Positions 26,870 through 35,599 of a stretch of 64,000 nt of DNA are shown in pieces. The DNA is from QNYZ01 sp964577615. GTDB lineage: Bacteria; Desulfobacterota; Desulfobacteria; Desulfobacterales; QNYZ01. The stretch lies in contig CAZNZW010000005.1 in the NCBI GenBank assembly GCA_964577615.1, forward strand, positions 16,761-80,760, in the 5' to 3' direction. Below the pieces are notes generated by a model. That model had not been told where the DNA came from, did not search any database, and saw nothing but the letters and a program-made list of their open reading frames with translations. Each line of letters begins with the position of its first letter. Position 1 is the first letter of the stretch. The position numbers and the translations under genes were made by a program.

Positions 26870-28345
26870 GTGGACAAAAAACATCACACCCTCATCATCG
26901 GCGGCGGCGTCGGCGGGCTGAGCATGGGGATCATCCTGGCGACGCTCGGGTACCCCGTCACCCTGATCGAGAAAAACCAGCAGGCCGGCGGGATGATGCG
27001 CAGCTATTCCCGCAGGGGCATCGACTGCGATATCGGCGTTCACTACCTGGGCGCCCTGGGCAGGGGGCAGGCCCTGCGGCGCTGCTTTGATTTTTTAGAT
27101 GTCACGGCCGACATTCCCCTGACACGGATGGGATCGGCCGGCATTATCGATCGATACATCATCCGCCACCCGGAAAACGGCCCGGAAGTTTTTGACCTTC
27201 CCGAAGGGTTCAATGCCTATGCCGAAAACCTGAAAACCGCTTTTCCATCGGAAACCCGGGCCATTGACGCATTTATGGTCCTTTTGCGACAATCTGCGGG
27301 GCACCTGGATGATCTCAGTCTGCTTTACGATAATCTGTCCATGAATATCCTGATTGATCAGGCGGAGCCGTTGAAAACCGTCTTCGACCGGCTGGGATTT
27401 TCAAAGGGCTTGCGGTCAGTCATCGGGGTACCGGCATACTGGATTGGCGTTCCGGCCGACCGCTGCCCCCTGTTTCTTCACAACATGACCCTGGCGAGCT
27501 ACCTTTTTTCAGCCTGGCGCCTGACAGAATCCGGCACCCGGATGGCCGATGCCTTTGCCAGCCGTTTCAAATCGCTGGGGGGAAGGATAATCACCGGCCA
27601 CGCCGTGCGCCGGCTGCGGGTAAAAGATGGCCGCGTGGCCGGGATACGGCTCGATGACGACAAAGTAATTGACGCGGCACAGGTGGTTTCGACGGTTCAC
27701 CCCAGATTACTCATTGACATGCTCAACGCCGAGACCGTCAAGCCTTCCTACCGTAAACGGATCCGACGTCTGGAAGACACCCCCGGCTTTTTCTGCGTCC
27801 ATGCCCGCATTGATGCCGGCGCTCACAAGGCAATTCCTCACAACCTTTTTTACCTGGATATGCAGGCCGCCGGCCCGGGGACCCGCTCCATGTTTATTCA
27901 ACTGCGGAGAACCGATCAGCCCCGATGGCACCGTCTGACCCTCCTCGGCGACGGAAGAGCCCGACTCTGGGCGCCATGGGAAGAGACCACCAGCCGTCGA
28001 CGGGGAGATCACTATCTGGCAGTGAAAGACCGGGAGGCTGAAAAAATGATCCGCCGGGCCGAAAAGATCGTCGGCCCCTTTAAATCCCTGACACTGCTCG
28101 ACACCTATACGCCCCTGACGATCCGGGACTGGGTGGGCAGCCCCGACGGATCGGCCTACGGCATCATGAAATCGAGCAATCAGCTTCTGTCCACGGCCCT
28201 GCTTAACCGCTCGGCAATCAAGGGCCTGTTCCTGGCCGGTCAAAGTGTGCTGGCACCGGGCATATTGGGCACGATCCTCGGCTCTTTTGTGACGGCCCGG
28301 TTCATTATCGGCCCCGACCGCTTCAGACGCCGCATCACCCTGTGA
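26870..28345 (+). CDS. CrtI/phytoene desaturase-like FAD-dependent oxidoreductase
   Basis: The protein of about 491 residues opens with a FAD Rossmann motif (HTLIIGGGVGGLSMGIILATLG) and EKNQQAGGMMRSYSRRG, then GVHYLGALGRG, and ends with the family FAD motif GLFLAGQSVLAPGILGTILG. It belongs to the phytoene desaturase/carotenoid isomerase-like group of amine-oxidase-fold enzymes, which introduce or isomerise double bonds in long hydrophobic chains. The start is uncertain. GTG at 26870 is used here, but AGGAGG (26846-26851) is ideally placed for an ATT codon at 26858 that overlaps the previous stop. It is the last gene of the ACP-KS-PlsC-radical SAM cluster. Confidence 0.87.
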   Translation: MDKKHHTLIIGGGVGGLSMGIILATLGYPVTLIEKNQQAGGMMRSYSRRGIDCDIGVHYLGALGRGQALRRCFDFLDVTADIPLTRMGSAGIIDRYIIRHPENGPEVFDLPEGFNAYAENLKTAFPSETRAIDAFMVLLRQSAGHLDDLSLLYDNLSMNILIDQAEPLKTVFDRLGFSKGLRSVIGVPAYWIGVPADRCPLFLHNMTLASYLFSAWRLTESGTRMADAFASRFKSLGGRIITGHAVRRLRVKDGRVAGIRLDDDKVIDAAQVVSTVHPRLLIDMLNAETVKPSYRKRIRRLEDTPGFFCVHARIDAGAHKAIPHNLFYLDMQAAGPGTRSMFIQLRRTDQPRWHRLTLLGDGRARLWAPWEETTSRRRGDHYLAVKDREAEKMIRRAEKIVGPFKSLTLLDTYTPLTIRDWVGSPDGSAYGIMKSSNQLLSTALLNRSAIKGLFLAGQSVLAPGILGTILGSFVTARFIIGPDRFRRRITL

Positions 28346-28403
28346 ATGTCACTCCCGCCGGAAAGCTGGCCGAATTATTTAACATCCCGCTGTCAGAAAG
28401 AGC

Positions 28404-28432
28404 TTGACAAAGAAAAGATTACCCGATAGGTG
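28404..28432 (+). promoter_or_regulatory. putative promoter of the ilv-leu operon
   Basis: A perfect TTGACA (28404-28409) is followed after 17 bases by TAGGTG (28427-28432), a weak -10; GATAGG at 15-base spacing is an alternative. The start of transcription would fall about 45 bases before the leader peptide. Confidence 0.4.
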
Positions 28433-28483
28433 CTTGTTCAATACCGACACGTAAACGTCCAAAAGAACAGAACAGTCAGACAT

Positions 28484-28570
28484 ATGATTCAACTGATCGC
28501 CATTATCAGCCTTATTATTCTTATTCTCGTCGCAGGTATTATTCCCTGCGGCGAGACCCGGGGCGGATAA
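28484..28570 (+). CDS. branched-chain amino-acid leader peptide of the ilvB operon
   Basis: A 28-codon frame runs from ATG at 28484 to TAA at 28570. Of 28 residues, 9 are Ile, 4 Leu and 1 Val, with the core LIILILVAGII. It ends 27 bases before a strong terminator and 94 bases before ilvB. This is the classic layout of an ilv attenuator: slow translation for lack of charged tRNA-Ile, Leu or Val would stall the ribosome and prevent terminator formation. The peptide itself is expected to have no other function. The Shine-Dalgarno is weak. A possible alternative reading is a tiny hydrophobic membrane peptide, but its position argues for attenuation. Confidence 0.8.
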   Translation: MIQLIAIISLIILILVAGIIPCGETRGG

Positions 28571-28597
28571 TGGCCTGATTTAACCAGAATCTTTAAA

Positions 28598-28633
28598 AAC
28601 CGTTATCTGCCCCGCAGATAACGGTTTTTTTTT
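28598..28633 (+). terminator. attenuator terminator upstream of ilvB
   Basis: A perfect 13-bp stem with a CCC loop (arms 28598-28610 and 28614-28626; core CCGTTATCTGC/GCAGATAACGG) is followed by a run of T to 28633. Together with the leader peptide just upstream it forms a probable transcription attenuator. Confidence 0.9.
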
Positions 28634-28664
28634 GGGGAAACAGAAAACCAAGGAGGGATTAAAA

Positions 28665-30350
28665 ATGAAACTGACCGGCGCTCAGATCCTGATGAAGGTA
28701 CTTGAGGAAGAGAAGGTGGATACCATCTTCGGTTTTCCCGGTGGCGCAGTCATCGATATTTACAATGAACTGCTCAACACGGACCTCAACCACTATCTTG
28801 TCCGCCATGAACAGGGCGCGGTCCATGCCGCCGACGGGTATGCCCGGGCCAGTGGAAAAGTCGGTGTCTGCCTGGTTACATCCGGGCCCGGCGCCACCAA
28901 TGCGGTCACCGGCATTGCCACCGCGTACCTGGATTCGATCCCTCTGGTCATTTTCACGGGGCAGGTGCCGACTCACCTTATCGGCAACGACGCTTTTCAG
29001 GAAGTCGACATCGTCGGCATCTCGCGCCCCTGCACCAAGCACAACTACCTCGTCAAACAGGCGTCTGAACTGGCCCGGATCATCCGGGAAGCATTTTTTA
29101 TCGCCCGGTCCGGCCGTCCGGGACCGGTGTTGATCGATCTTCCCAAAGATGTCATGAACGACACGGTCACCTATCAGAAACCGGCCAAAACCCGGATTAA
29201 GTCCTATCAGCCCCACTATGAACCCAACAAGCGTCAGCTGGCAAAGGTTATTGATCTGATTAAGGCGGCCAGGCGGCCGGTCATTTTTGCCGGCGGCGGA
29301 GTAATTTTATCCAAAAGCGCCAGAGAACTCACCGAATTTGCCCGCAAGGCCCAAATCCCGGTGACCGCTTCGCTGATGGGTCTGGGCGCGTTTCCGGGAA
29401 CCGATCCACTCTGGCTGGGCATGCTCGGCATGCATGGCACATACCGGGCCAATATGTCGATCGGCGCATGTGACCTGCTGGTGTCCATGGGGGTCCGTTT
29501 TGATGATCGGGTAACAGGGAAAATCGATACTTTTGCCCCGAATGCCAAAATCGTTCACATTGATATCGATCCCACGTCTATCCAGAAAAATATTCCGGTC
29601 ACCATTCCCATTGTGGGTGATTGCCGGCGCGCGTTGAAAAGCCTCAACGAACTGGCCGATAAAAACAACCTGGACAAGGTGCCCAAATCCCGAAAATCGT
29701 GGCTTGACCAGATCGACAAGTGGAAGAGTACCCGTCCACTGGCATACAAAAAGGGCAAAGCCATCAAACCCCAGTTTGTTATTGAAAAACTGTACGAACT
29801 GACTGAAGGCAAGGCAATCATCACCACAGAAGTAGGCCAGAACCAGATGTGGGCCGCCCAGTACTACCACTTCGACCAGCCGGACCATTTCATTTCTTCA
29901 GGAGGCCTGGGCACCATGGGATTCGGTCTGCCGGCCGCCATTGGCGCCCAGGTGGCTTTCCCGGATCGAACCGTTGTCGACATTGCCGGTGACGGCAGTA
30001 TCCAGATGAATATCCAGGAGATGGCCACCGCCATGCAGTACTGCATTCCCGTCAAAGTCGTCATTCTCAACAACCAGTATCTGGGAATGGTGCGGCAATG
30101 GCAGGAATTGTTCTACGATAAACGATACGCCTGCACCTGTATGGAATCCGGTCCGGACTTTGTTAAACTGGCCAAGGCATACGGCGCCGGCGGATTTCGC
30201 GCCACCCGTCCCAGTCAGGTCGTCGATGTATTAAAAAAAGGACTCGCCCATGACGGCGCCGCCATCATGGAGTTTCGGGTGGAGAAGGAAGAAAGCGTCT
30301 ACCCCATGGTGCCTGCGGGTGCGCCCATAACAGAAATGCTGCTCGTTTAG
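28665..30350 (+). CDS. ilvB: acetolactate synthase, large (catalytic) subunit
   Basis: The 561-residue thiamine-diphosphate enzyme has the standard AHAS features: IFGFPGGAVIDIYNEL, the catalytic Glu in RHEQGAVHAADGYAR, LVTSGPGATNAVTGIA, and the ThDP/Mg motif GDGSIQMNIQEMAT ending NNQYLGMVRQWQE. It condenses two pyruvates to acetolactate (Val/Leu) or pyruvate with 2-oxobutyrate (Ile). ATG at 28665 is chosen because AGGAGG lies just upstream; an earlier frame start at 28632 falls inside the terminator T-run. It is the first structural gene of ilvB-ilvN-ilvC-cimA-leuA, controlled by the attenuator. Confidence 0.97.
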   Translation: MKLTGAQILMKVLEEEKVDTIFGFPGGAVIDIYNELLNTDLNHYLVRHEQGAVHAADGYARASGKVGVCLVTSGPGATNAVTGIATAYLDSIPLVIFTGQVPTHLIGNDAFQEVDIVGISRPCTKHNYLVKQASELARIIREAFFIARSGRPGPVLIDLPKDVMNDTVTYQKPAKTRIKSYQPHYEPNKRQLAKVIDLIKAARRPVIFAGGGVILSKSARELTEFARKAQIPVTASLMGLGAFPGTDPLWLGMLGMHGTYRANMSIGACDLLVSMGVRFDDRVTGKIDTFAPNAKIVHIDIDPTSIQKNIPVTIPIVGDCRRALKSLNELADKNNLDKVPKSRKSWLDQIDKWKSTRPLAYKKGKAIKPQFVIEKLYELTEGKAIITTEVGQNQMWAAQYYHFDQPDHFISSGGLGTMGFGLPAAIGAQVAFPDRTVVDIAGDGSIQMNIQEMATAMQYCIPVKVVILNNQYLGMVRQWQELFYDKRYACTCMESGPDFVKLAKAYGAGGFRATRPSQVVDVLKKGLAHDGAAIMEFRVEKEESVYPMVPAGAPITEMLLV

Positions 30351-30371
30351 CCGTTCAGGAGGAACCGGAAA

Positions 30372-30857
30372 ATGGAAGATAAACATGTTATTTCCATGCT
30401 GGTGGATAATGAACCGGGAGTGCTGTCCCGGGTGGTGGGCCTTTTTTCAGGCCGGGGATACAATATCGAAAGCCTGTGCGTGGCCGAGACCATCGATCCT
30501 GAAATCTCCCGGATCACGCTGGTGACCCGGGCAGACCCGCCAATCCTCGAACAGATTGAGAAACAGCTCAATAAACTGATTAACGTCAACAAGCTGAGGG
30601 ATCTTTCCGGTCCCGAATCCGTTCAGCGCGAAATGGCCCTGATCTGTGTGCACGCCCGGGCCGACTGCCGGGCAGAGATCCTGCGGATCGTCGATATCTT
30701 CCGCTGCAAAATCGTGGATGTCGGCATCGAGCACTATATCATCGAAGTCACCGGAGATGAAGGCAAGTTGATGGCGCTGATCAACCTGCTTAAGCCTATG
30801 GGAATCAAGAAAATCGCCCGCACCGGGATTATCGCGCTGAAAAGAGAGCCGGGATAG
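30372..30857 (+). CDS. ilvN: acetolactate synthase, small (regulatory) subunit
   Basis: The 161-residue protein begins with an ACT domain (ISMLVDNEPGVLSRVVGLFSGRGYNIESLCV) and has a C-terminal regulatory domain (LRIVDIFRCKIVDVGIEHYIIEVTG). This is the usual length and layout of IlvN/IlvH. It activates the catalytic subunit and confers valine feedback inhibition. It starts 21 bases after ilvB, with AGGAGG upstream. The symbol ilvH is used for the same family in other organisms. Confidence 0.95.
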   Translation: MEDKHVISMLVDNEPGVLSRVVGLFSGRGYNIESLCVAETIDPEISRITLVTRADPPILEQIEKQLNKLINVNKLRDLSGPESVQREMALICVHARADCRAEILRIVDIFRCKIVDVGIEHYIIEVTGDEGKLMALINLLKPMGIKKIARTGIIALKREPG

Positions 30858-30987
30858 CAGTGGCGCCGGGTTCTGGGTCAGGGGGTCTGGGCTTCGCATT
30901 CAGGTAGTATGATCCGGCGCCTGGTCTTCCGGTCCCTTGTGGAAATTCAAACAACCAGTACAGACAATTCAAAAAAAGGAGAAGCAA

Positions 30988-32040
30988 ATGGCTAAAATCA
31001 ATTTTGGTGGTACGGTGGAAGAGGTCACAACACGGGATGAATTCCCCCTGGAAAAAGCCCGGGAAGTATTGAAGGATGAAACCGTAGCCATTCTCGGCTA
31101 CGGCGTTCAGGGTCCCGGGCAGGCGCTCAATCTACGTGATAACGGCATCAATATTATTGTCGGCCAGCGAAAAGGCGGCGCATCATGGGATAAAGCCGTG
31201 GCCGATGGTTTTGTTCCGGGCGAGACGCTTTTCCCCATCGAAGAAGCGGCCCGGAAAGGAACGGTTATCCAGTTTCTGCTGTCCGATGCCGGCCAGGTCG
31301 CCACCTGGCCCATGGTCAAGACCTGTCTGAACCCGGGAGATGCGCTCTATTTCTCGCACGGATTTTCGATTGCATACAAAGACCAGACCGGCATTATTCC
31401 GCCGGATAATATCGACGTCATCCTTGTCGCGCCCAAGGGATCGGGCCGAACGGTTCGGACCAATTTTCTGGATGGCAGCGGCATCAACTCCAGCTATGCC
31501 GTCCATCAGGATGCCACCGGGCGGGCGCTGGAAAGAACGCTGGCCCTGGGCATTGCCATCGGTTCCGGTTATCTGTTTCCCACGACCTTTCAAAGTGAAG
31601 TCTTCAGCGACCTCACCGGTGAACGGGGTATCCTGATCGGTGCGCTGGCCGGGGTCATGGAGGCCCAATACAACCTTTTGCGCAAACACGGCCACAGCCC
31701 CAGCGAGGCCTTTAACGAAACCGTTGAAGAGCTGACCCAGAGTCTGATCGGCCTTGTGGGAGAAAACGGCATGGACTGGATGATGGCCAACTGCAGCACT
31801 ACCGCCCAGCGCGGGGCCCTGGACTGGGCGCCAAAATTCAGAGACGCGGTGGCGCCGGTTTTTGACGATCTGTACGAAAAAGTCACTTCCGGCGCGGAGA
31901 CCAGACGCGTGCTGGATAAAAACAGCGCACCGGATTACCGGGAAAAACTGCAGCAGGAACTGGATGCCATTCACAACTCTGAAATGTGGCAGGCCGGTAA
32001 AGCGGTCCGGACGCTGCGCCCGGAAAACCAGGTGGACTGA
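30988..32040 (+). CDS. ilvC: ketol-acid reductoisomerase
   Basis: The 350-residue class I enzyme has the NAD(P)H-binding AILGYGVQGPGQALNLRDNG, LLSDAGQVATWPMV, FSHGFSI, VAPKGSGRTVRTNF and the metal-binding TFQSEVFSDLTGERGILIGAL. It isomerises and reduces acetolactate or acetohydroxybutyrate to the dihydroxy acids. The GPGQALNLRD version and the C-terminal insertion resemble the slightly longer KARI type found in Bacteroidetes and many anaerobes rather than the 330-residue E. coli-independent form. ATG at 30988 has AAGGAG upstream; the 50 bases before it in frame are probably untranslated. Confidence 0.96.
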   Translation: MAKINFGGTVEEVTTRDEFPLEKAREVLKDETVAILGYGVQGPGQALNLRDNGINIIVGQRKGGASWDKAVADGFVPGETLFPIEEAARKGTVIQFLLSDAGQVATWPMVKTCLNPGDALYFSHGFSIAYKDQTGIIPPDNIDVILVAPKGSGRTVRTNFLDGSGINSSYAVHQDATGRALERTLALGIAIGSGYLFPTTFQSEVFSDLTGERGILIGALAGVMEAQYNLLRKHGHSPSEAFNETVEELTQSLIGLVGENGMDWMMANCSTTAQRGALDWAPKFRDAVAPVFDDLYEKVTSGAETRRVLDKNSAPDYREKLQQELDAIHNSEMWQAGKAVRTLRPENQVD

Positions 32041-32141
32041 ATCAGTCTCCTTTAAAATACCATCCCGGCCCGGATGCCTGCCAACTGGCGGACACCCGGG
32101 TCCGGCGGGATTTTTTTGACACACCTAAAAAGGAAACCATC

Positions 32142-33740
32142 ATGGACGCGGTCGTCCTTTACGACACCACTTTACGAGACGGCACCCAGGGAGAAGACAT
32201 TAACTTTACTCCCGGAGAAAAACTGGAAATCGCCCACCGTCTTGACGATCTGGGGGTTCACTACATTGAGGGTGGATGGCCCGGATCCAACCCCAGAGAC
32301 ATGCGATTTTTCGAGCTGGCCCAAAGGGAAACCTTCAGGACAGCCAGAATCACGGCCTTCGGGTCGACATGCCGTCCCGGTACTCTGCCCGAATCCGATC
32401 GGAATATTCAGATGCTGATCGATGCCGGGACGCCGGCAGTAACCATTTTTGGGAAAACCTGGGATCTGCACGTCAGGCAGGTCATGGACAACACCCTTGA
32501 TGAAAACTGCCGGATGATCACCGATTCGGTGGCCTGTCTGGTTGCCCACGAAAAAGAAGTGATCTACGATGCCGAGCACTTTTTTGACGGCTACAGAGAC
32601 AATGCCGGTTATGCCCTGGAAACGCTTTTTGCAGCCATCGACGGCGGCAGCCACACAATCGTTCTCTGTGATACCAACGGCGGCACCCTTCCCCATGAAA
32701 TCGGAAGAGTCACCGGCAACGTGATTCAGCAGCTGACAGACCGGTATCCGGCGGCCATGCCGGCCGGTAAAATAACAATCGGTATTCATACTCACAATGA
32801 TACGGGCGTGGCTGTGGCCAATACCCTGGCTGCTGTTCACCGGGGGGCCGGGATGGTTCAGGGAACCATCAACGGTTATGGTGAGCGGTGCGGCAATGCC
32901 GATCTGACCACGCTCATTCCGATCCTCAATCTGAAAATCAACCGGCCCTGCATCCCCGCCGAGAATCTGACCGATCTTAAAAAGCTGTCCCGCTTTGTCA
33001 GTGAAACAGCCAACATCGTACCGGTCAACAACCAGCCTTTTGTGGGTAAAAGCGCCTTTGCGCACAAAGGGGGGATTCATGTCAGCGCCGTCATCAAAGA
33101 GCCCCGGGCGTACGAACATTTCCCCCCCGATCTGGTGGGCAACACACGCCGGGTCCTTGTTTCGGATCTGTCCGGCAGAAGCAATATCGAATACAAAGCC
33201 CGGGAAATGGGCATCTCTCTCGGCGCCAATGGATTCAGCAGCAGTGAAATCGTCAACCGGATTAAAGACCTGGAGGAACAGGGCTACCAGTTTGACGTGG
33301 CGGACGGATCTTTTAAAATTCTGGTGAAAAAGCTGACCAAACAGTTTCATCCACTCTTTACCCTGGAATCTTTCCGGGTCACCATGGAAAAAGACAAGGG
33401 CCAGCCCTGTTCGGCCCACGCCACGGTCAAGATTTCGGTCAATGGCAAGAAGGAAATTACCGCCGCCGAGGGCGACGGACCGGTCAGCGCCCTGGATAAC
33501 GCCCTGCGTAAGGCTCTTGACAAGTTTTACGCGGATCTGGATCACATGCACCTCGTTGACTTCAGGGTACGTGTGATTGACGGCCGCGAAGGCACCGCCG
33601 CCCGGGTCCGGGTATTCATCCAGTCCCGGGATCAAAACGAGATATGGAGTACCGTCGGTGTTTCCAAGGATATTATCGAAGCCAGCTGGCAGGCCCTGGA
33701 AGACAGTTTTCAATACAAGCTGGCCAAAACGCCGGAATAA
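32142..33740 (+). CDS. cimA: (R)-citramalate synthase
   Basis: The 532-residue DRE-TIM metallolyase has DTTLRDGTQGEDINFTPGEK, EGGWPGSNPRD, the metal-binding HTHNDTGVAVANTLAA, and NGYGERCGNADL, plus a C-terminal LeuA-type allosteric domain. GTQGEDI and GGWPGSNP distinguish the citramalate-synthase branch from isopropylmalate synthase (GEQSPGA). It condenses acetyl-CoA with pyruvate to citramalate, giving 2-oxobutyrate for isoleucine without threonine deaminase. It lies in the ilv-leu operon, consistent with this role. An antisense open frame of similar length is a composition artefact. Confidence 0.92.
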   Translation: MDAVVLYDTTLRDGTQGEDINFTPGEKLEIAHRLDDLGVHYIEGGWPGSNPRDMRFFELAQRETFRTARITAFGSTCRPGTLPESDRNIQMLIDAGTPAVTIFGKTWDLHVRQVMDNTLDENCRMITDSVACLVAHEKEVIYDAEHFFDGYRDNAGYALETLFAAIDGGSHTIVLCDTNGGTLPHEIGRVTGNVIQQLTDRYPAAMPAGKITIGIHTHNDTGVAVANTLAAVHRGAGMVQGTINGYGERCGNADLTTLIPILNLKINRPCIPAENLTDLKKLSRFVSETANIVPVNNQPFVGKSAFAHKGGIHVSAVIKEPRAYEHFPPDLVGNTRRVLVSDLSGRSNIEYKAREMGISLGANGFSSSEIVNRIKDLEEQGYQFDVADGSFKILVKKLTKQFHPLFTLESFRVTMEKDKGQPCSAHATVKISVNGKKEITAAEGDGPVSALDNALRKALDKFYADLDHMHLVDFRVRVIDGREGTAARVRVFIQSRDQNEIWSTVGVSKDIIEASWQALEDSFQYKLAKTPE

Positions 33741-33792
33741 GGCCGGCGCCCACATGCGCACAGGATTTTAAACCATGAAAAAGAGACCCAAT

Positions 33793-33826
33793 GCCGCGGG
33801 AAATGATTTTTTGACCCTCCCGCGGC
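33793..33826 (+). promoter_or_regulatory. intercistronic stem-loop between cimA and leuA
   Basis: Nine-base arms GCCGCGGGA (33793-33801) and TCCCGCGGC (33818-33826) pair perfectly around a 16-base loop holding T6. No T-run follows, so it is more likely an RNA-processing or stability element than a terminator. Confidence 0.45.
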
Positions 33827-33908
33827 CCATGCTTTCCGCGATCTTCTTCTACTTTTCACATAATGATACCCACCGGGTCACTAATTGCATCTAAAAGGAG
33901 CATCACCC

Positions 33909-35438
33909 ATGGAAAAAGTCGTTATTTTTGATACAACTTTAAGAGACGGAGAGCAGTCACCAGGGGCCAGCATGAACGCGGCGGAAAAGCTGCGCCTGGC
34001 GACCCAGCTGGAAAATCTGGGAGTAGATGTACTGGAAGCCGGCTTTCCCGCAGCCTCGGACGGCGACTTTCAAGCTGTTTCACAAATCGCCCGAAAAATG
34101 CAGCACATGTGCGTGGCGGGCCTTTCCCGAACCGGGAAGGATGACATCGACCGGGCCTGGGGCGCGATTCAGGAAGCCCGGCATCCCCGGATCCATACCT
34201 TTCTCGCCACCTCCGACATCCACCTGAAATACAAGCTCAACATGTCCAGGGAAGAAGTGCTGAAAACAGTCGTCGATGCCGTCCGCTATGCGAAATCCCT
34301 GACGGATGACGTCGAATTTTCGGCCGAGGACGGTTCCCGCAGCGGCCGGGATTATCTGTGCAAGGTTTTCGAAGCCGCCATTGCGGCCGGCGCCACAACC
34401 GTCAACCTTCCCGATACCGTGGGCTACGCCATCCCGGATGAATTTGCCGACCTGATCAAATATGTTCGCGCGCATACCCCCAATATCGGTCAGGCCGTAT
34501 TGAGCGTCCATTGCCATAACGATCTGGGGCTGGCCACGGCCAATACGATAGCCGCCATTAATGCCGGTGCCCGTCAGGTTGAAGTGACCATTAACGGCAT
34601 TGGCGAGCGGGCCGGAAATACATCTCTGGAAGAAGTCGTCATGGCCCTGCATACGCGGCCCAATTCTCTACCGTTTCAGACCGATATCAATACCCGCATG
34701 ATTCATCCCAGCAGCCGGCTCGTCACGATGATCACCGGCATGATCGTCCAGCCCAACAAAGCCATTGTCGGCGCCAATGCTTTTGCGCATGAAGCAGGAA
34801 TCCATCAGGACGGGATGCTCAAAAATCCCATGACCTACGAAATCATGCAGCCCGACACGATCGGGCTGAATCGAAGTGAACTGGTACTCGGCAAGCATTC
34901 CGGCCGGCATGCTCTGCATGACCGGCTCAGCACGCTCGGCTACGATCTGGCCGAGGATGAGTTGCAGCTCGTTTTCAAGGCATTCAAGGATCTGGCCGAC
35001 AAGAAGAAAGACGTGGTGGACGATGATCTGGAAGCTCTCGTGGCTGAAGGCGTACTGCGGACGACGGAAGTATTCAAGCTCACGTATCTCCACATTGTCA
35101 GCGGCACCACGGTCATGCCCATGGCCAGCGCCCGCCTGTCCATCAACGGCCGTGAAGTAACCGGCGCCGGCTATGGGAACGGCCCTATTGACGCCGCCTA
35201 TAACACAATTGCCAAACTGACGAATACCGAGTCGGAATTGCTCCGGTTTACGGTCAGCGCCCTGACCGGCGGGACCGACGCCCAGGGAGAAGTGACCGTT
35301 CGGCTGAAGGAAAACGGGCTGGTCGCGCTGGGCAAGGGGTCGGACCCGGATATTATCAATGCCAGTGCCAAAGCCTATGTGAATGGACTGAACCGGCTGG
35401 AATACCTGAAAGCCAATCCCATACAGAAAGCGATATGA
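33909..35438 (+). CDS. leuA: 2-isopropylmalate synthase
   Basis: The 509-residue protein has the N-terminal catalytic TIM barrel (FDTTLRDGEQSPGASMNAAEK, EAGFPAASDGDF, HCHNDLGLATANTIAAI, NGIGERAGNTSLEEVVMAL, HEAGIHQDGML) and a C-terminal regulatory domain. It condenses acetyl-CoA with 2-oxoisovalerate in the first committed step of leucine synthesis and is normally feedback-inhibited by leucine. ATG at 33909 has AAAAGGAGC upstream. It closes the ilv-leu operon; leuBCD are not in the window. Confidence 0.96.
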   Translation: MEKVVIFDTTLRDGEQSPGASMNAAEKLRLATQLENLGVDVLEAGFPAASDGDFQAVSQIARKMQHMCVAGLSRTGKDDIDRAWGAIQEARHPRIHTFLATSDIHLKYKLNMSREEVLKTVVDAVRYAKSLTDDVEFSAEDGSRSGRDYLCKVFEAAIAAGATTVNLPDTVGYAIPDEFADLIKYVRAHTPNIGQAVLSVHCHNDLGLATANTIAAINAGARQVEVTINGIGERAGNTSLEEVVMALHTRPNSLPFQTDINTRMIHPSSRLVTMITGMIVQPNKAIVGANAFAHEAGIHQDGMLKNPMTYEIMQPDTIGLNRSELVLGKHSGRHALHDRLSTLGYDLAEDELQLVFKAFKDLADKKKDVVDDDLEALVAEGVLRTTEVFKLTYLHIVSGTTVMPMASARLSINGREVTGAGYGNGPIDAAYNTIAKLTNTESELLRFTVSALTGGTDAQGEVTVRLKENGLVALGKGSDPDIINASAKAYVNGLNRLEYLKANPIQKAI

Positions 35439-35472
35439 ACGACTGAGGCAGGAAATAACTGCTTTCCCCATA

Positions 35473-35518
35473 GTCCGGACAGGCCCGGCCGGATCGATCT
35501 CCGCCTGTCCTGTCCGGC
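35473..35518. terminator. GC-rich inverted repeat between convergent leuA and dnaE
   Basis: GGACAGGC (35477-35484) pairs with GCCTGTCC (35503-35510) around a loop that is itself partly palindromic (CCGGCCGG). There is no T-run on either strand, so termination is possible but not clear. Confidence 0.3.
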
Positions 35519-35599
35519 CTGTCATGCACCGCATCCTGCACTCGGATACAAAAAAGTACTACTCCGGGAAAGGACCGTCACCGAAAACGAGTAAAGGGA

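Noticed and set aside
32172..33761. 529-codon open frame antisense to cimA
   Set aside because: It mirrors cimA almost end to end and has no recognisable motif. Long antisense frames arise from GC-rich third positions.
33775..33894. 39-codon frame considered as a leucine leader peptide before leuA
   Set aside because: It has only two or three Leu codons, not a run, and its hairpin lacks a T-run, unlike the ilvB leader.
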